DNA of 64,000 bases from Biomphalaria glabrata (GCF_947242115.1 NC_074719.1:44957384-45021383), one strand, 5' to 3'. Positions 19,359 to 30,050 are shown, numbered from the stretch's first letter. Notes: generated by a model not told the origin, from the sequence alone. Made by a program: numbers and translations.

Positions 19359-21233
19359 ATGGCGTCTCATGAGCCAATCTACCCTACGAATATTTCCCAA
19401 GGTATTGTTAAGTGTTTAAATACATTTTGGACACGGCATGAGGATGAAGACTTTGAAGTCAACATTGAAGGTGAAACCATTAGATGTCATAGTTTTATGC
19501 TTGCCTCTTGTTCGGAGTTTTTCGGAGGTTTGTTTAGATCTAATATGAAAGAGAAACTAGAAATGAAAGTCGACTTACAGAATATTCCCATGAAGACTTT
19601 TCAGCTGATTCTCCAAACTCTATACACCGGATGTGAGTTGTTGACTAAAGACAATGTCTTGGAAGTTTGGTCTGCAGTTCATCAACTTCAAATTCATTTC
19701 TTAGTTCAACATTGTGAGGACTTTGTTTTAAACAATATTTCACTGGACACTTTTGAGGCTTACAAAAGATATGCAAGTTTTCTTCAGTCAGAAAAGATCT
19801 CTGAAGGAGTTTTCAACTACAAGCTTGAGAACTTTATGACTTTGAGAAAGACCGAAATATTTTTACGATTAGATTATGAGGAACTTCTAGAACTTATAGA
19901 AAGTGACGGTCTGATTGTTGCGTCTGAAGATTTAGTTCTTCAATCTGTCTTTGAATGGATCAACTTTGGAAAAGCTTGTATTTCAGCAGTCAAGAACGAT
20001 AATGCAACTACATTAACATCTTCGACAGAAGTTATCACCCATTCTTCTAAAATGGCCTATTCTAGCCAAGGCATAGAAATTAATAATGTTTCGTCCGAAA
20101 ATGTTAATGAAGTTAAAGAAGTTGCAGACAAAAGTAATTCCAACGATATCTCTCAGGACTCATTAACCAAGACTACCCAAACCCCACCTGTAGACCAAAA
20201 GGAGGGAGCCCCATCAGCTCCAAGTCAATGTAACGACAACAAGAGAGATATGTATCTACTTCCGCTTTTAAAATCTACCAGATATTTCCTGCTCTCTGAA
20301 GCTTGTATTGCGAATGTCTGTCGAACAGAACTGATTCAAAATAGCATACAGGACATAAGATTTTTCTTTGAAACCTTGGCATATAAGACCTGCATCAATG
20401 TTTATAACTTTCTGCCGACCGCTGCTGTTCACCGTGAATGTAGTCCGCTTGAAAGTATGTGTGTCGTCTGCTGTAACAAGGAAATTCTTGCATATTCCTA
20501 CGTTAAGAAGAAAGTTTATTTTATTCCGAAGCGTACAAAGTGGAGTACTTGTAGACTACTAGCACTCAATAATCAATTGTATGCCTGCGTTAAAAAAAAG
20601 AGTTCCAGTGAAATGTTTGTTTTACAAAGTGCAAATTGGGTCAGTGTTTTGAAATTAGAAGAACAAGTACGTTTCTGTTTGACTCATGACTCTTCTATAA
20701 TTATCATCACATTGTCAAACTCTTTGATCTATAGATATAAACCTATTTTTTCGATTACTAAGATTGATATTCCAATTGGAGCCATGGATTTCGCAATCAG
20801 TTTTTACCAGAACATTCTTGTCTTTGCAACCTCAGATCTTAAAACCAAAGTTCGTTGCTGGGACACAACCAACAACACTTTATCGCATTTAACGGAGCTT
20901 GACGTCGAGGCTAACAATATGACAAGTTTCACTGATGATAGATCTACCTACATTTTAGATTCGCATGGAAACCTCTATCAAGTGAACCATTTACAGACTA
21001 TTCAGTTCACCTTTATAGATAGACTGTGGAGTTTCAAAGCTCACGCGCTAAAGGGAGCAGTACTTTTTCGCAATGTTCTTCATCTGTGCGGTGAGTTCCC
21101 CGAGGAGACGCCACTGACAAACAATGGTCAGGCCATCTTCACACTATTTTTTCTTCATGCGCCTAGAAATTCAGGGACCCTCTCAAATTTTATTTCTATT
21201 GCAATGCCGAAGGCAGATCTATTAGCAGTATGA
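19359..21233 (+). CDS. BTB/BACK KLHL-like array gene, copy 2
   Basis: 624 codons in one exon, starting MASHEPIYPTNIS. BTB spans about residues 22-122 (CHSFMLASCSEFFGGLF, TLYTGCELLTKDNVLEVW). The first BACK part runs to WINFG (about 203). The polar insert covers 204-294 and is lysine-, Asn- and Ser-rich, ending SAPSQCNDNK. LLPLLKSTRYFLLSEACI follows, then the C-terminal region with FATSDLKTKVRCWDTTNN. It is closest in overall layout to copy 1. It differs by a Tyr-Lys-rich middle section (AYSYVKKKVYFIPK). Unlike copies 3-6, no TTTGTTTCAG acceptor lies directly before the ATG; possible acceptors are CTTATAG at 19280 or ATGCAG at 19179. Cul3-adaptor function is inferred from the domain pair only. 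Confidence 0.88.
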   Translation: MASHEPIYPTNISQGIVKCLNTFWTRHEDEDFEVNIEGETIRCHSFMLASCSEFFGGLFRSNMKEKLEMKVDLQNIPMKTFQLILQTLYTGCELLTKDNVLEVWSAVHQLQIHFLVQHCEDFVLNNISLDTFEAYKRYASFLQSEKISEGVFNYKLENFMTLRKTEIFLRLDYEELLELIESDGLIVASEDLVLQSVFEWINFGKACISAVKNDNATTLTSSTEVITHSSKMAYSSQGIEINNVSSENVNEVKEVADKSNSNDISQDSLTKTTQTPPVDQKEGAPSAPSQCNDNKRDMYLLPLLKSTRYFLLSEACIANVCRTELIQNSIQDIRFFFETLAYKTCINVYNFLPTAAVHRECSPLESMCVVCCNKEILAYSYVKKKVYFIPKRTKWSTCRLLALNNQLYACVKKKSSSEMFVLQSANWVSVLKLEEQVRFCLTHDSSIIIITLSNSLIYRYKPIFSITKIDIPIGAMDFAISFYQNILVFATSDLKTKVRCWDTTNNTLSHLTELDVEANNMTSFTDDRSTYILDSHGNLYQVNHLQTIQFTFIDRLWSFKAHALKGAVLFRNVLHLCGEFPEETPLTNNGQAIFTLFFLHAPRNSGTLSNFISIAMPKADLLAV

Positions 21234-21299
21234 CTCCTTTGTCGGAAGGGTCTGATAGGATCTAACAGGAATCTTTCGTTTAAAAATGGTCACAAAACA

Positions 21300-21350
21300 A
21301 ATGTTTAACTCAGCCTAGTAGCTCAGTAGTTCGAATGCCAGGATTTCGTG
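21300..21350 (+). other. Degraded tRNA-like fragment in the 3' flank
   Basis: GCCTAGTAGCTCAGTAGTTC, then GAATGCCAGG, lies about 70 bases after the stop. Comparable fragments follow copies 1 and 4. Too short and degraded to be a tRNA gene. Confidence 0.35.
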
Positions 21351-21824
21351 CAGATAGAATTGTATCACTATTTCATATTTTATTTTAGTACTACATGAAT
21401 TTAATATGCAGGTGCTATAGAGAGTGGATCCTATATTACTTTTGTAGGCGTACTAGTTATATTTTTTTTATTTACGTTTTAATTATAGGTTTGTAAAAAT
21501 AAATATTTAAACGTGAAGATTATTTTTAGATATATTGTTTTATTGAGGTATGGTAGGGTTAACAATCTTTTCACTATACTTCCGTAAATATTTTATTTTA
21601 GAGAATATTATACTGACATTTCTTCGCATATATTTTTATTATTTATTTAACGTAATTGTATATATTTATTGGTATATGTATTTTTTCTCCATTTTATAGT
21701 ATATATATACATATAAATATTTTGTATAAATTCTGTATAAAATAGTTGGCAATAGTGTTAACAAAGAGGCAAAAATATGTTGTTTTTTTTATTTTGCTTA
21801 TTACAAAGCGTATTCAAACTCATT

Positions 21825-22040
21825 CCGTCTGTCTGTCTGTCTGTCAGTCTACTGCAAAATTTTAAACTCGCTATTTCTCCCTCTTTCCATCCTCAGATCA
21901 GGCTGTAACTTTGCACAATCAATAGTTATTCCTCACAAAACATGAATTTAAAAAAAAAGCCAATTAGTTATTAAAATATTGATAATTAGTTAATTTAGTT
22001 TTGTATCGAAAAAGGAAAATAAATCTTTATAAAAAATTGA
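21825..22040 (+). mobile_element. Helitron-like non-autonomous fragment
   Basis: (CTGT)n is followed by CGCTATTTCTCCCTCTTTCC, GATCAGGCTGTAACTTTGCA, a CACAAAACATGAATTTAAAA stretch and AT-rich AATTAGTTAATT sequence. It is the same order as at 2200 and 24930. Confidence 0.45.
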
Positions 22041-22424
22041 GATATACGGATGTGAATGTATAGTTCTTCCCTTTTGATAAACCTTTTTTTTAAGTTTTTT
22101 TTTTATTTAGCTTGTTTGAAAAGTACAGTTGCTGGAGCCCCTTTCGCGAGCAGTATCGTGTTCAGACATATTCCCTTAGAGCAACTGCGTGAAAATGAGC
22201 AATGTAATAAAAAGCTCTCTGCCTCTGTTGCGTGAAACTTGCAAATATGCAAAACTCCAAAAGTTTGCAAGACTTTTCTCAATACCAATATAACCCGTAT
22301 CCAAGCAAAACCAATTTAATTCGAAACACTAGGATTGTCCCGTGTAGTGCAAGGAAGGACATTCTGCCGAATTGTAGTCTATTGTTCTGTCTGCAAAGGC
22401 GACATCGTGTATCCCAATGTTCCG

Positions 22425-22637
22425 TGAGTTTTCCGAGGTACAGACCTGTGACGTGTCAAGGAGCTATTGGTCTTAACTGCCCATTGGCTGTGAAGATGCA
22501 GGTCAGTGTTGAGGCCTTTATAACGAACGGCCTCGCTCTGAACTGTGCTAGGAGGACTTGTGTGCTTCTCACTTATATTGCCGCCATTCATCTTTGCCTT
22601 ACGGTCGCTTCCTATGCCTCCAAAACTCTCTGCCTTC
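22425..22637 (-). repeat. LINE-like 3' repeat, relative of 34455-34640
   Basis: CTGTGACGTGTCAAGGAGCT, ATTGGTCTTAACTGCCCA and GCAGGTCAGTGTTGAGGCCT match, with differences, a segment at 34465-34535 that adjoins a LINE 3' end. Open frames over it look incidental. Confidence 0.45.
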
Positions 22638-22645
22638 TTCTATCG

Positions 22646-22852
22646 CAGGGGTTCTCAACCTGTGGGTCGCGACCCCCTAGTAGGTCGATTGAGGATTTGC
22701 CAGGGGTCGCCAAAGACCATCGAAAAAAATGGATTGTTTTGTCTATTCTTCTATTGCTGTATGTGTGAGCGGGGGGGGGGGGGGGGGCTCGCGGTAGAGT
22801 GGGGGATTGTAAAAAAAAGGGGTCGCCGAGCTTAAAAGGTTGAGAACCGCAG
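22646..22852. mobile_element. hAT-type MITE, copy A (207 bp)
   Basis: Termini CAGGGGTTCTCAACC and GGTTGAGAACCGCAG are inverted. A perfect 8-bp target duplication TTCTATCG lies at 22638-22645 and 22853-22860. The interior has GGGTCGCGACCCCC and a G homopolymer. Related copies are at 49381 and 55947. Confidence 0.9.
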
Positions 22853-22899
22853 TTCTATCGTGTCCCAACTCTCTAGGCATAGAGTCTGACACTTTCACT

Positions 22900-23640
22900 T
22901 CCATAGGAGGGGGGGGGGGGGGGTCATGATGCCAAAATGCAGGGCGGATTCTGCTAAAATGTCGGTTAGGTTGTTACCGATCAGATTGCGATAAGCAGAT
23001 ACCCAGAGAATAAAAAAATAACTAGATTAGGAAATTATCCTGACGTTTGGGTTATGCTTTTCGCCCATAACTTTGAAGCACTGGTGTCACGTTTGAACTA
23101 CGATACCTGCTACGTTTATAAAGGGCAGCGCTATAGGTCAAATGGTCACGTGATAAATGGTGAATTAAATACAGAGGAAAACCAAACATTCTGACTCATA
23201 AACAAGATTACAATGGGAGTTGGTGTCATCTTACAAACTCAGAGGCGGCCTCCGAGGGATATGCCCAAGGCTAATAAGACTTATGGACTTTCTGGTAAAA
23301 AAAATAGATGGAGTGATTTGAAAGAATCAAGGGCGTTATTATTTTTTTTAAAGTTAAGTAGCAAAATCTTATTGGAAATTTTTATATTTTTTCTCGCGAA
23401 CACCAAACATGAGCATATTAAAGTTTGTGTGTGTGCTTTGAAGAGTGTGTTTTATTCATGGGAGGGAGGCCGAAAATCAAATAATTGAAAAGCCTAATAA
23501 AATTCAGATTATTTAACAATTTTTATAATTATTTTTTTTGGCGTGGGGGGGGGGGGGGGTAGTATTGCAGACTTCAAAATTAAGTAATTATACAAGCGAA
23601 ATATAAAAATTCTTTTAAGAAAAAACAAAGTTTCACGAAT
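22900..23640. other. Intergenic stretch with G homopolymers, no gene recognised
   Basis: G tracts lie near 22908 and 23546. Short open frames at 23213-23488 show no recognisable motif. Confidence 0.4.
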
Positions 23641-23739
23641 GGGCAGAGCTCTACATTTACAACTATATCTCTCAATAGCGTAGACGTTATTTTGTTTTTA
23701 TGATATCTAAAAAAAATATTATCAGTAATTAATTGACTA

Positions 23740-23989
23740 ATTGGTTAAAAAAAATTTATTGGTTCGTGTTTTTTTTTATTTAAAATAAAACTTTTTCAAC
23801 TTTTTTCGAGAATGTGTGTGGGAGAAATAACGGGAGAAATAACGGTCAGAATGTTCAAAATTTTTACCAGACAGACAAACCGACAGAGTGAGTTGACATA
23901 AGCTTTGTCATAACAGCCTACGGTCATACTAAACGCATACCCATTTTTTTCAACCGTAACAACCGTAACGAAGCAGGGGTATCAGCTAG
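23740..23989 (+). mobile_element. Helitron-like fragment with 3' terminus
   Basis: It contains AATTAATTGACTAATTGG, AGAAATAACGGGAGAAATAA and CAGACAGACAAACCGACAGA, and ends GAAGCAGGGGTATCAGCTAG with T following. The CTAG|T end fits the Helitron CTRR rule. Similar ends are at 28807 and 33455. Confidence 0.5.
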
Positions 23990-24047
23990 TACAAGTTGCG
24001 TTAAAAAAAGTGTAAACAAGGTGTGGATGACTGTGATTCGATTCAAG

Positions 24048-24074
24048 ACTTGAACGGAAGTTAGTTTTGTAAAT
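24048..24074 (+). promoter_or_regulatory. Conserved upstream element of the BTB array (copy 3)
   Basis: ACTTGAACGGAAGT, then TAGTTTTGTAAAT, identical to the element at 13014. It lies 1.4 kb before the coding start at 25489, whose acceptor ends at 25477, so a 1.4-kb 5'UTR intron is plausible. The second shared block is at 24173-24195. Confidence 0.6.
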
Positions 24075-24274
24075 GCTACGAATCGAGTTTCTATTATCTA
24101 ATAGTGTAACGTAATTCTCTATCAATTTGCTATCTGTGACTAATAAGATTGGTGCATAAGCTTATGTGACTATGTTTTGATTCGAAGGCGATTTTAGGTT
24201 TCACAATATTGGGGTAACTAGTATGAAGTAAATGTGTAATTATTGTCTGTATCCCATTGGTAGAATATAAGACG

Positions 24275-24345
24275 ATAAGTCATTGATTGACCTACGAACA
24301 CATCTTCTTTTTTGAAGTAACGTCTGTATTTCATGAGATAAGATA
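24275..24345 (-). repeat. Dispersed repeat fragment
   Basis: TCATTGATTGACCTACGAAC, then CATCTTCTTTTTTGAAGTAA and CGTCTG, matches the 3165/59870 family in reverse. It is followed by GATAAGATAAG. Confidence 0.6.
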
Positions 24346-24421
24346 AGATTTGGTTAGTTGCTGTACAATATGTAGTTTGTCGATTCAAGAACCTCCTGAA
24401 ATATTTTCATTTTTCCTAGTG

Positions 24422-24500
24422 CAGTGATGCCCAAAATACGGACCGCGGGCCAGATCCGGCCCGCGGCGTAGTTCCAACCGGCCAACCGAAACGTCGGCAC
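24422..24500. mobile_element. hAT-type terminus fragment
   Basis: CAGTGATGCCCAAAATACGG, ACCGCGGGCC, GGCCCGCGG resembles left ends of hAT elements that begin CAG(T/G)G-GCCCAA. No right terminus was found. Confidence 0.35.
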
Positions 24501-24929
24501 GAAGAGTAGTAAATCCCCCACACACACAAACACACCTTTTCCAAAAGGAAAATTTTGAGAAATGTCTTAGCTACGTTAGGGCCCTCTGATGGATTGGCAC
24601 AATGGCCTTGGTTTGAGCCGCGACTAAAAAGATTTTTAAACTACGCCTAGAAATTGGAGGATCGATGGGAATATTTACCAAAAAGAGACAAGAAAATGAG
24701 TCGTTGGCTAGCTACATATAATTTTGCTCACATTTTAAGCAGAGAAATGAATGGTAACATGCATATGCACTGCGCAATACAGCAGGGCTTCTGTCCATGG
24801 CTTTTGCAAGAAACGGTTTGAACCTCTCAAGCCCTCGCTCAAATGGCGTTTGATGATGATGATGGTGACTGATTTATCATAAGTTTCATTTATATGCCGC
24901 GGTTTCATTACTACAGAGCTTATGCCAGC

Positions 24930-25300
24930 TCACTCTGCCTGTCTGGTCAAAAACTTGTACACGTTATTTCTCCCACATCCTTTCTCTGGTAAGCTGAAAC
25001 TTTGCCACAATTATTCATAGGCATACACAAAACATGAATCAAGAAGAAAAATTAACCAATTAGTCAATTAATAACTGGGATGTGACTACTTTGTTTGATA
25101 CCAATAAAGAAAATTAATCTTGCAGTATTCACATATACGGCTAAATATGTAGGGTTTAGTCCCCTTAGATAATTTTTAAAAAACACAACGCTATTTCTTA
25201 AATTACCTACTCTCGGTTCAAGTTGAGACATTAAACACTTATTTATTGTACCTAACAAAACATGAATCAATATAAAAAAATTAACAAATTAGTCAACTAA
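24930..25300 (+). mobile_element. Helitron-like fragment, partly duplicated
   Basis: TGCCTGTCTGGTCAAAAACT, TGTACACGTTATTTCTCC, AAGCTGAAACTTTGCC and ACAAAACATGAATCAAGAAG. The ACAAAACATGAATCA and AATTAGTCAA words recur at 25255-25300, suggesting a second partial copy. Confidence 0.45.
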
Positions 25301-25488
25301 TTAATGGTTATTAATTATTTTGTTTGAAATTGAATACGGAAGATAACTTCTATATTATTTAGAGTTATAGTTGTAATAGCGAGTTTTTTTTTCTTTTGAT
25401 CAGCTTTGTTTTAAAAAAAAATGGATTTTTAAAAATATTTTGCTAGTTATAATAATGAATATATCTTTTTGTTTCAGATTGAATTACA

Positions 25489-27375
25489 ATGAACAGTTGT
25501 GAGACTCTTCGTCTTGAAAGTATTTGCCTTGGTCTTGTTCAGTCCATAGAAAAATTCTGGAAACGTCATGAGAATGAAGACTTTCAAGTCAACATCGAAG
25601 GTGAAACCATCAGATGCCACAGTTTTATTCTCGCCTCTTCTTCTGAGTTTTTCGGAGGTTTACTCAGATCCAATATGAAAGAGAAACTAGACATGAAAGT
25701 TGACTTACAGAACATTCCCCTGAATATTTTTCAGCTGATTCTCAAAACTCTGTACACCGGATGTGAGTTGTTAACTAAAGACAATGTCCTGGAAGTTTGG
25801 TCTGCAGTTCATCAGCTTCAAATTGATTTTTTAATTCAACATTGTGAAGATTTTGTTTTGAAAAATATTTCTCTGGAAACTTTGGAAGAGTACAAGAAGC
25901 AAGCAGAGTTCCTTATGTCTAAAAAAGTTTCACAAGAAATTTTCAGCCACATGCTTGAAAACTTTATGACTCTCAGAAATACAAACACATTTTTGAGATT
26001 ACAGTTTGAGGACCTTCTAAAACTGATTGAAAGTGACAATCTGGTTGTTACTTCTGAAGATTTAGTTCTACAGTCTGTTTATGAATGGATCAACTTTGGA
26101 GAAATTTCTGCCCCGAAGATTACGTGTGATAATGCTATATCAACAACAGATGCTATAGACAATTCTTCTAAAATAGATACTTCTGGCAAAAATATCGAAA
26201 CTATAAAAGTTCCAGCTGGAAATGTGGCTGAGCTTACAGAGGCTACCGAAGAAAGTAAATTAAAGGATTTCTCTGACAATATCTTAACTCACACTACCGC
26301 CATGTCTTACGTGAGCCAAAAAGACGGATTTTTATCACTAGCAACTCAATGTCAAGGCAACCCGAGAGATATTTATCTACTTCCACTTTTAAAAGCTACT
26401 AGATATTTCTTGCTTTCTGAAAAGTCTATCACTAATCTCTACCAAACAAAGCTGGTACAAAGCCACGTACACACCATTGGGTTTCTCTTTGAGTCTTTGG
26501 CATATAAAACTCGGATCAATATCAACGGCTATCTGCCTATTGCTGCAGTTCACCGTGAATGTAGTCCGTTTGAAAATATGGGCATATTCTGCCACAGCAC
26601 CAAACTACTTTTCGCTTTTTCTTTTGCGAAACAAAAAATGTATTATTTTCCGGTGAGTGCAATGCTGAATATTTGTCAGCTTACGGTACTCAACAATCAA
26701 CTGTTTGCTTCCGTGAACTACGAGAGTTCAAGTGAGATCTTTGTTTTACAAAGTGTAAATTGGGTCAGTGTTTGCAAACTAGAAGAGCAAGTACGCTTCT
26801 GTTTGTCACATGATGATTCTATTATTAGCATCACCATGCCAAACGCTTTGGTCTATCGATATAAACCAATTTCACCAATTACTAAGATTGACGTTGACGT
26901 TGGAGCCATTGACTATGCAATCGGTTTTTACCAGAACATTCTTCTCTTCACGACCTCAGATCTGAAAACAAAAGTTCGTTGCTGGGATACAGACAAAAAC
27001 ACTTTGTCAGATTTAACTGAGCTTGACTTCTCAGCTAACAGCATGACAAGTTTCACTGATGACAGATCGACTTACATCCTAGATTCACTTGGGAACCTCT
27101 ATCAAGTGAATCAGACAGAAACCATTCAGTTCACTTTCATAGATAGAATCTGGAGTTCCAAAGTTGAAGTCTTGAGAGGAGCTGTACTCTTGGGAAAAGT
27201 TCTGTTCCTAAATGGCACGTTTCCAGATGTAATAGAGAAAAGAAACTTGCCAAAAACAGTTAAGGATATCTTCTCAACACGTTGTAATTTAATATCTGGA
27301 CCTTTAGATTGTACCTCAAATTTTATTTCTTTTGCCATTTCTAAGACAGATGTAACCGATTTAGGACGACTTTGA
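25489..27375 (+). CDS. BTB/BACK KLHL-like array gene, copy 3
   Basis: 628 codons in one exon, starting MNSCETLRLESI. A TTTTGTTTCAG splice acceptor ends at 25477, 11 bases before the ATG, which supports this start. BTB spans about 22-122 (CHSFILASSSEFFGG, TLYTGCELLTKDNVLEVW). The first BACK part ends at WINFG (about 203). The insert (204-290) is Thr/Ser/Asp-rich and ends TQCQGNP. The last BACK helices are LLPLLKATRYFLLSEKSI. The C-terminal region includes FTTSDLKTKVRCWDTDKN and NQTETIQFTFIDRIWS. Function is inferred as for the other copies. Its third quarter is moderately diverged from its neighbours while the BTB and the WDTD block are very close at the DNA level. A CAGA/GATA microsatellite begins right after the stop. 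Confidence 0.88.
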   Translation: MNSCETLRLESICLGLVQSIEKFWKRHENEDFQVNIEGETIRCHSFILASSSEFFGGLLRSNMKEKLDMKVDLQNIPLNIFQLILKTLYTGCELLTKDNVLEVWSAVHQLQIDFLIQHCEDFVLKNISLETLEEYKKQAEFLMSKKVSQEIFSHMLENFMTLRNTNTFLRLQFEDLLKLIESDNLVVTSEDLVLQSVYEWINFGEISAPKITCDNAISTTDAIDNSSKIDTSGKNIETIKVPAGNVAELTEATEESKLKDFSDNILTHTTAMSYVSQKDGFLSLATQCQGNPRDIYLLPLLKATRYFLLSEKSITNLYQTKLVQSHVHTIGFLFESLAYKTRININGYLPIAAVHRECSPFENMGIFCHSTKLLFAFSFAKQKMYYFPVSAMLNICQLTVLNNQLFASVNYESSSEIFVLQSVNWVSVCKLEEQVRFCLSHDDSIISITMPNALVYRYKPISPITKIDVDVGAIDYAIGFYQNILLFTTSDLKTKVRCWDTDKNTLSDLTELDFSANSMTSFTDDRSTYILDSLGNLYQVNQTETIQFTFIDRIWSSKVEVLRGAVLLGKVLFLNGTFPDVIEKRNLPKTVKDIFSTRCNLISGPLDCTSNFISFAISKTDVTDLGRL

Positions 27376-27440
27376 GACAGACTGACAGACTGACAGACAG
27401 ATAGGTAGATTGATAGAAAGATAGATAGATAGATAGATTT
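27376..27440. repeat. (CAGACTGA)/(GATA)n simple repeat in the 3' flank
   Basis: GACAGACTGACAGACTGACA runs into GATAGATAGATAGATAGA, directly after the stop of copy 3. Confidence 0.9.
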
Positions 27441-27665
27441 TTTGATCAGATTTTTTTTAAACGCATACACCCACATATATATTTATTTATAGTTCATAAA
27501 CTATTTATGTATATTCTTAATTTTGTTATAAATATATTTTGTACATATCAATTGGTCACATATGCTCCAAGCGAATAAATACTACATTATTCTCATGTTA
27601 TTGTTATTCTGAAAATGTATATTTAGCCATGCATTTGATAAAGTGGCTAAAACTAAGTTCTAACC

Positions 27666-27800
27666 CTAACGCCTCTGTTACGTCGACCACCTTTCAGCTC
27701 ATCAAAAAAAAAAAAAAAAGACTGCTTTTGACATATGGTCGTCTCCCCTACGGGATACTTGCCCTGCCCAGCGTAACTGTCAGACCATAAGAAGTTTCAC
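27666..27800 (-). mobile_element. LINE fragment (pol C-terminal region)
   Basis: On the minus strand the sequence TTATGGTCTGACAGTTACGC, then TGGGCAGGGCAAG and CTCTGTTACGTCGACC, is collinear with the plus-strand LINE at 29640-29720. An A homopolymer interrupts it. Confidence 0.55.
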
Positions 27801-28200
27801 TAAACTTTCCATACCGGCGCTCGCAAGGACATCGCTGTTTGTAGTGCGGTCTTGCGACCGTATGTCCATGATGGAGCTCAAGCATCTTTGGTGAAAGCGT
27901 TTAAGTAGTCTTAGTTACTTTCTGTATAGTACCTTTGCCTCAGAGCCACACAGAAGGGCTTAGAGATGGTGCTAAACAAAACCTATTGATGAAAATATTT
28001 TAATCGCACAGATTTATTGTTGTTGGTCTAGAAATATTACAAATTTAATTACATGACTGATCCAAGGTAATCTCAACAGTTCCACTTCATAAAAGCTTTG
28101 TTGTTTTTGTTTTTTTTTGTAAGTATTTTTTATGTTTTTTTTTTTTTTGGGGTGGGGGGGTTAGATTGTCTAAGATTAAGTTCTTCAAATCACTGGTGTA
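27800..28200. other. Intergenic stretch, nothing recognised
   Basis: Low-complexity T and G runs near 28110-28165 and no supported gene. Confidence 0.4.
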
Positions 28201-28208
28201 TTATATGA

Positions 28209-28465
28209 TCAGGAAGCGCGGTGGCTTAAACGCTTGGTTTCCGAACTTGGGCTCCTGAGTTTGAATCTCGGTGAAGAGTTTTGAATTCCGGGATATTTAA
28301 GGCGCCCCTGAGTCCACCTAGCTCTAATGGGTGCCCGTCTTAAGTTTTGGGAAAGTAAATGCGGTTGGTCGTTGTGCTGGCCACATGAAGCCCTGCTCGT
28401 TAACCGTTGACCAAATAAATAAATGAGCATCATCTGCACTATAGATCGCAAGGTCTGAAATGGGA
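28209..28465 (+). mobile_element. tRNA-derived SINE, diverged copy
   Basis: GGAAGCGCGGTGGCTTAAAC and CGCTTGGTTTCCGAAC head, degraded B box GTTTGAATCTC, then the shared body (GGCGCCCCTGAGTCCACC, GGTCGTTGTGCTGGCCACAT) and AGATCGCAAGGTCTGAAATG end. Confidence 0.85.
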
Positions 28466-28593
28466 ACTAATATATGATCGATGAAGCGTGCTACACATAT
28501 AAAAAGGTAGCACTATTTATCAAATTTAATTACGACAAATGAGATAATTCAAAACATTGAAAGAGAAAAAAAAAAGACATTCAGAGTCTTAAC

Positions 28594-28666
28594 TCTTTCT
28601 CTCCGTAATTATTTACCACATTCTGATGGAATCAACGTTGGTATCGTCTGTTAGGAGAGAAAGAGT
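28594..28666. mobile_element. TTAA-flanked palindromic mini-element (piggyBac-like MITE candidate)
   Basis: CTCTTTCTCTCC at the left and GGAGAGAAAGAG at the right are perfect 12-bp inverted repeats. TTAA flanks both sides (28590-28593 and 28667-28670). The element is 73 bp. TTAA duplication is typical of piggyBac; the family assignment is inferred. Confidence 0.6.
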
Positions 28667-28749
28667 TAAACAAGTTAAACCAAATTACATAGAAAGCTAA
28701 TGCAATAACACAAACTGGGAGAGAAGAGAGGACCAAGTATACTATTAAT

Positions 28750-28807
28750 TAATTATACTAAACATTTTCCAGTATTTCAACGTCAGCGAGGTACGGGTAT
28801 CAGCTAG
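28750..28807 (+). mobile_element. Helitron-like 3' terminus
   Basis: TTCAACGTCAGCGAGGTACG, then GGTATCAGCTAG followed by T. Same end as at 23989. Confidence 0.45.
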
Positions 28808-28924
28808 TACTCAATGTATGCATAACCACAGACCCATAATATATATATTAAATGTTATATATTATAGATATATATATTGTTATATCTGAAGGGAGGCAAC
28901 TCAACGAGGCAATATATTTATTTA

Positions 28925-29130
28925 CATAAGGACAGATAAGAAAAGTAAGGCCAATGACACTAGCTCCAGTTGGATTAACCTGCGCAGTGTACAGCCGAAC
29001 ACTCCGGGCTCACATAGGTTTCACCAGCCACATGAGGAGGCACAAAACCTTAGTGCAAAGCCCTCATCCCCATGGATGACAAAGGTGGTCCTCATTGAAC
29101 TACAATAGACGAACTATATATATATATATA
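28925..29130 (+). mobile_element. LINE 3' fragment with Cys/His finger remnant
   Basis: A frame reads LTCAVYSRTLRAHIGFTSHM, then RRHKTL, like the C-terminal 'C..C...IGL.SH.R.H' finger of mollusc LINE pol proteins, followed by a downstream TGGTCCTCATTGAACTAC segment and a TA repeat. Confidence 0.6.
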
Positions 29131-29157
29131 TACATAAGGACATCAAGGACATCACAC

Positions 29158-29160
<3 letters not shown>

Positions 29161-29206
<46 letters not shown>

Positions 29207-29245
29207 CTTTATTGTCCGTACGGAAATTTGTTTTTAATCAGTTTT
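29161..29245 (-). mobile_element. Retroposon 3' tail with (AAT)n
   Basis: (AAT)n is followed by CTTTATTGTCCGTACGGAAA and TTTG. The reverse complement (ACAAATTTCC, TACGGACAATAAAG, (ATT)n) occurs at 41905-41955, showing a shared retroposon 3' end with an AATAAA signal. Confidence 0.6.
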
Positions 29246-29488
29246 CTGTCTGTGACAAAAAAAAATGTTTGCTTCATCCGGAAATGTTATAATTTTATCA
29301 TATAGGGGGGATTACTCTGAAGTACATGTGTTGGTAAAACTTCCTGTAGTCCTTGGAGTCGCCTTAGCGTAAGACTTAATTTTTGCAGTTGTTCTAATTT
29401 TAAGGTACGTCTATAGCTTTAACTGCCTCGCCCCCCCCTCCTCCACAGACACAAAGTCTTTACCGGGATTTGAGCACAGTTTGTTAAT

Positions 29489-29580
29489 CTAATATATAAA
29501 GCAGAAAGTAAGGAGTATGTATGTATGTATGTCCAGCATAGAAATCAAAACCATAACATAGTGTATGTTTAATTTTGCCA
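29489..29580 (+). mobile_element. Helitron-like 5' terminus candidate
   Basis: TCTAATATATAAAGCAGAAA, then GTAAGGAGTATGTATGTATG and CAAAACCATAACATAG. It starts with TC after an A, as Helitron 5' ends do. No matching downstream 3' end in this orientation was found before the LINE at 29635. Confidence 0.45.
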
Positions 29581-29629
29581 CCCACAGCCGAACGGCCCCA
29601 AAAGTAAAAAAAAATTAAAATACTCAAAT

Positions 29630-30050
29630 ATATCTTGGACTTCTTATGGTCCGACAGCTACGCTGGGCAGGGGGCACGTATCCCGTTTCGTGAGTTAAAA
29701 GGTGGTCGACGTAACAGAGGCGCCCCACTGAAACGCTTCAAAGACCAGCTTAGGCGTCAACTTTCCTTGGCTGACATAGAAGGGAGCACCTGGCCGCATG
29801 CGGCGTCGGAAAAAGACAGCTGGAGGTCACTCACGAAGGCCGCGGGAGACACATTTGAGACCAAAAAGAAAATCTGCTGCCGAGGACAAACGCAGACGAC
29901 GAAAAGAAAATCTAAATCGACCACCTGCGGACAATCGTTATGCTTGCCCTGGATGTGGCAAAATATGTAGGTCACAGCTGGGGCTGCGCAGCCACGGGAG
30001 GTACTGTACTCCTCCCTGATCTTCGGACTCGAAGACAAGCCTTATTATTA
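29630..30050 (+). mobile_element. LINE 3' fragment (pol C-terminus with zinc finger)
   Basis: Across frames it reads LRWAG, then APLKRFKDQLRRQLSLADIE, WPHAASEKDSWRSLTKAA, and ends YACPGCGKICRSQLGLRSHG followed by R and Y, a C2H2-like finger. Several frame shifts are present. The CTTCGGACTCGAAGACAAGC 3' UTR follows. Confidence 0.75.

Noticed and set aside
22232-22835. Open frames of 178 and 96 codons near 22.2-22.8 kb
   Set aside because: They run across a LINE-like repeat and a hAT MITE and contain no recognisable domain.
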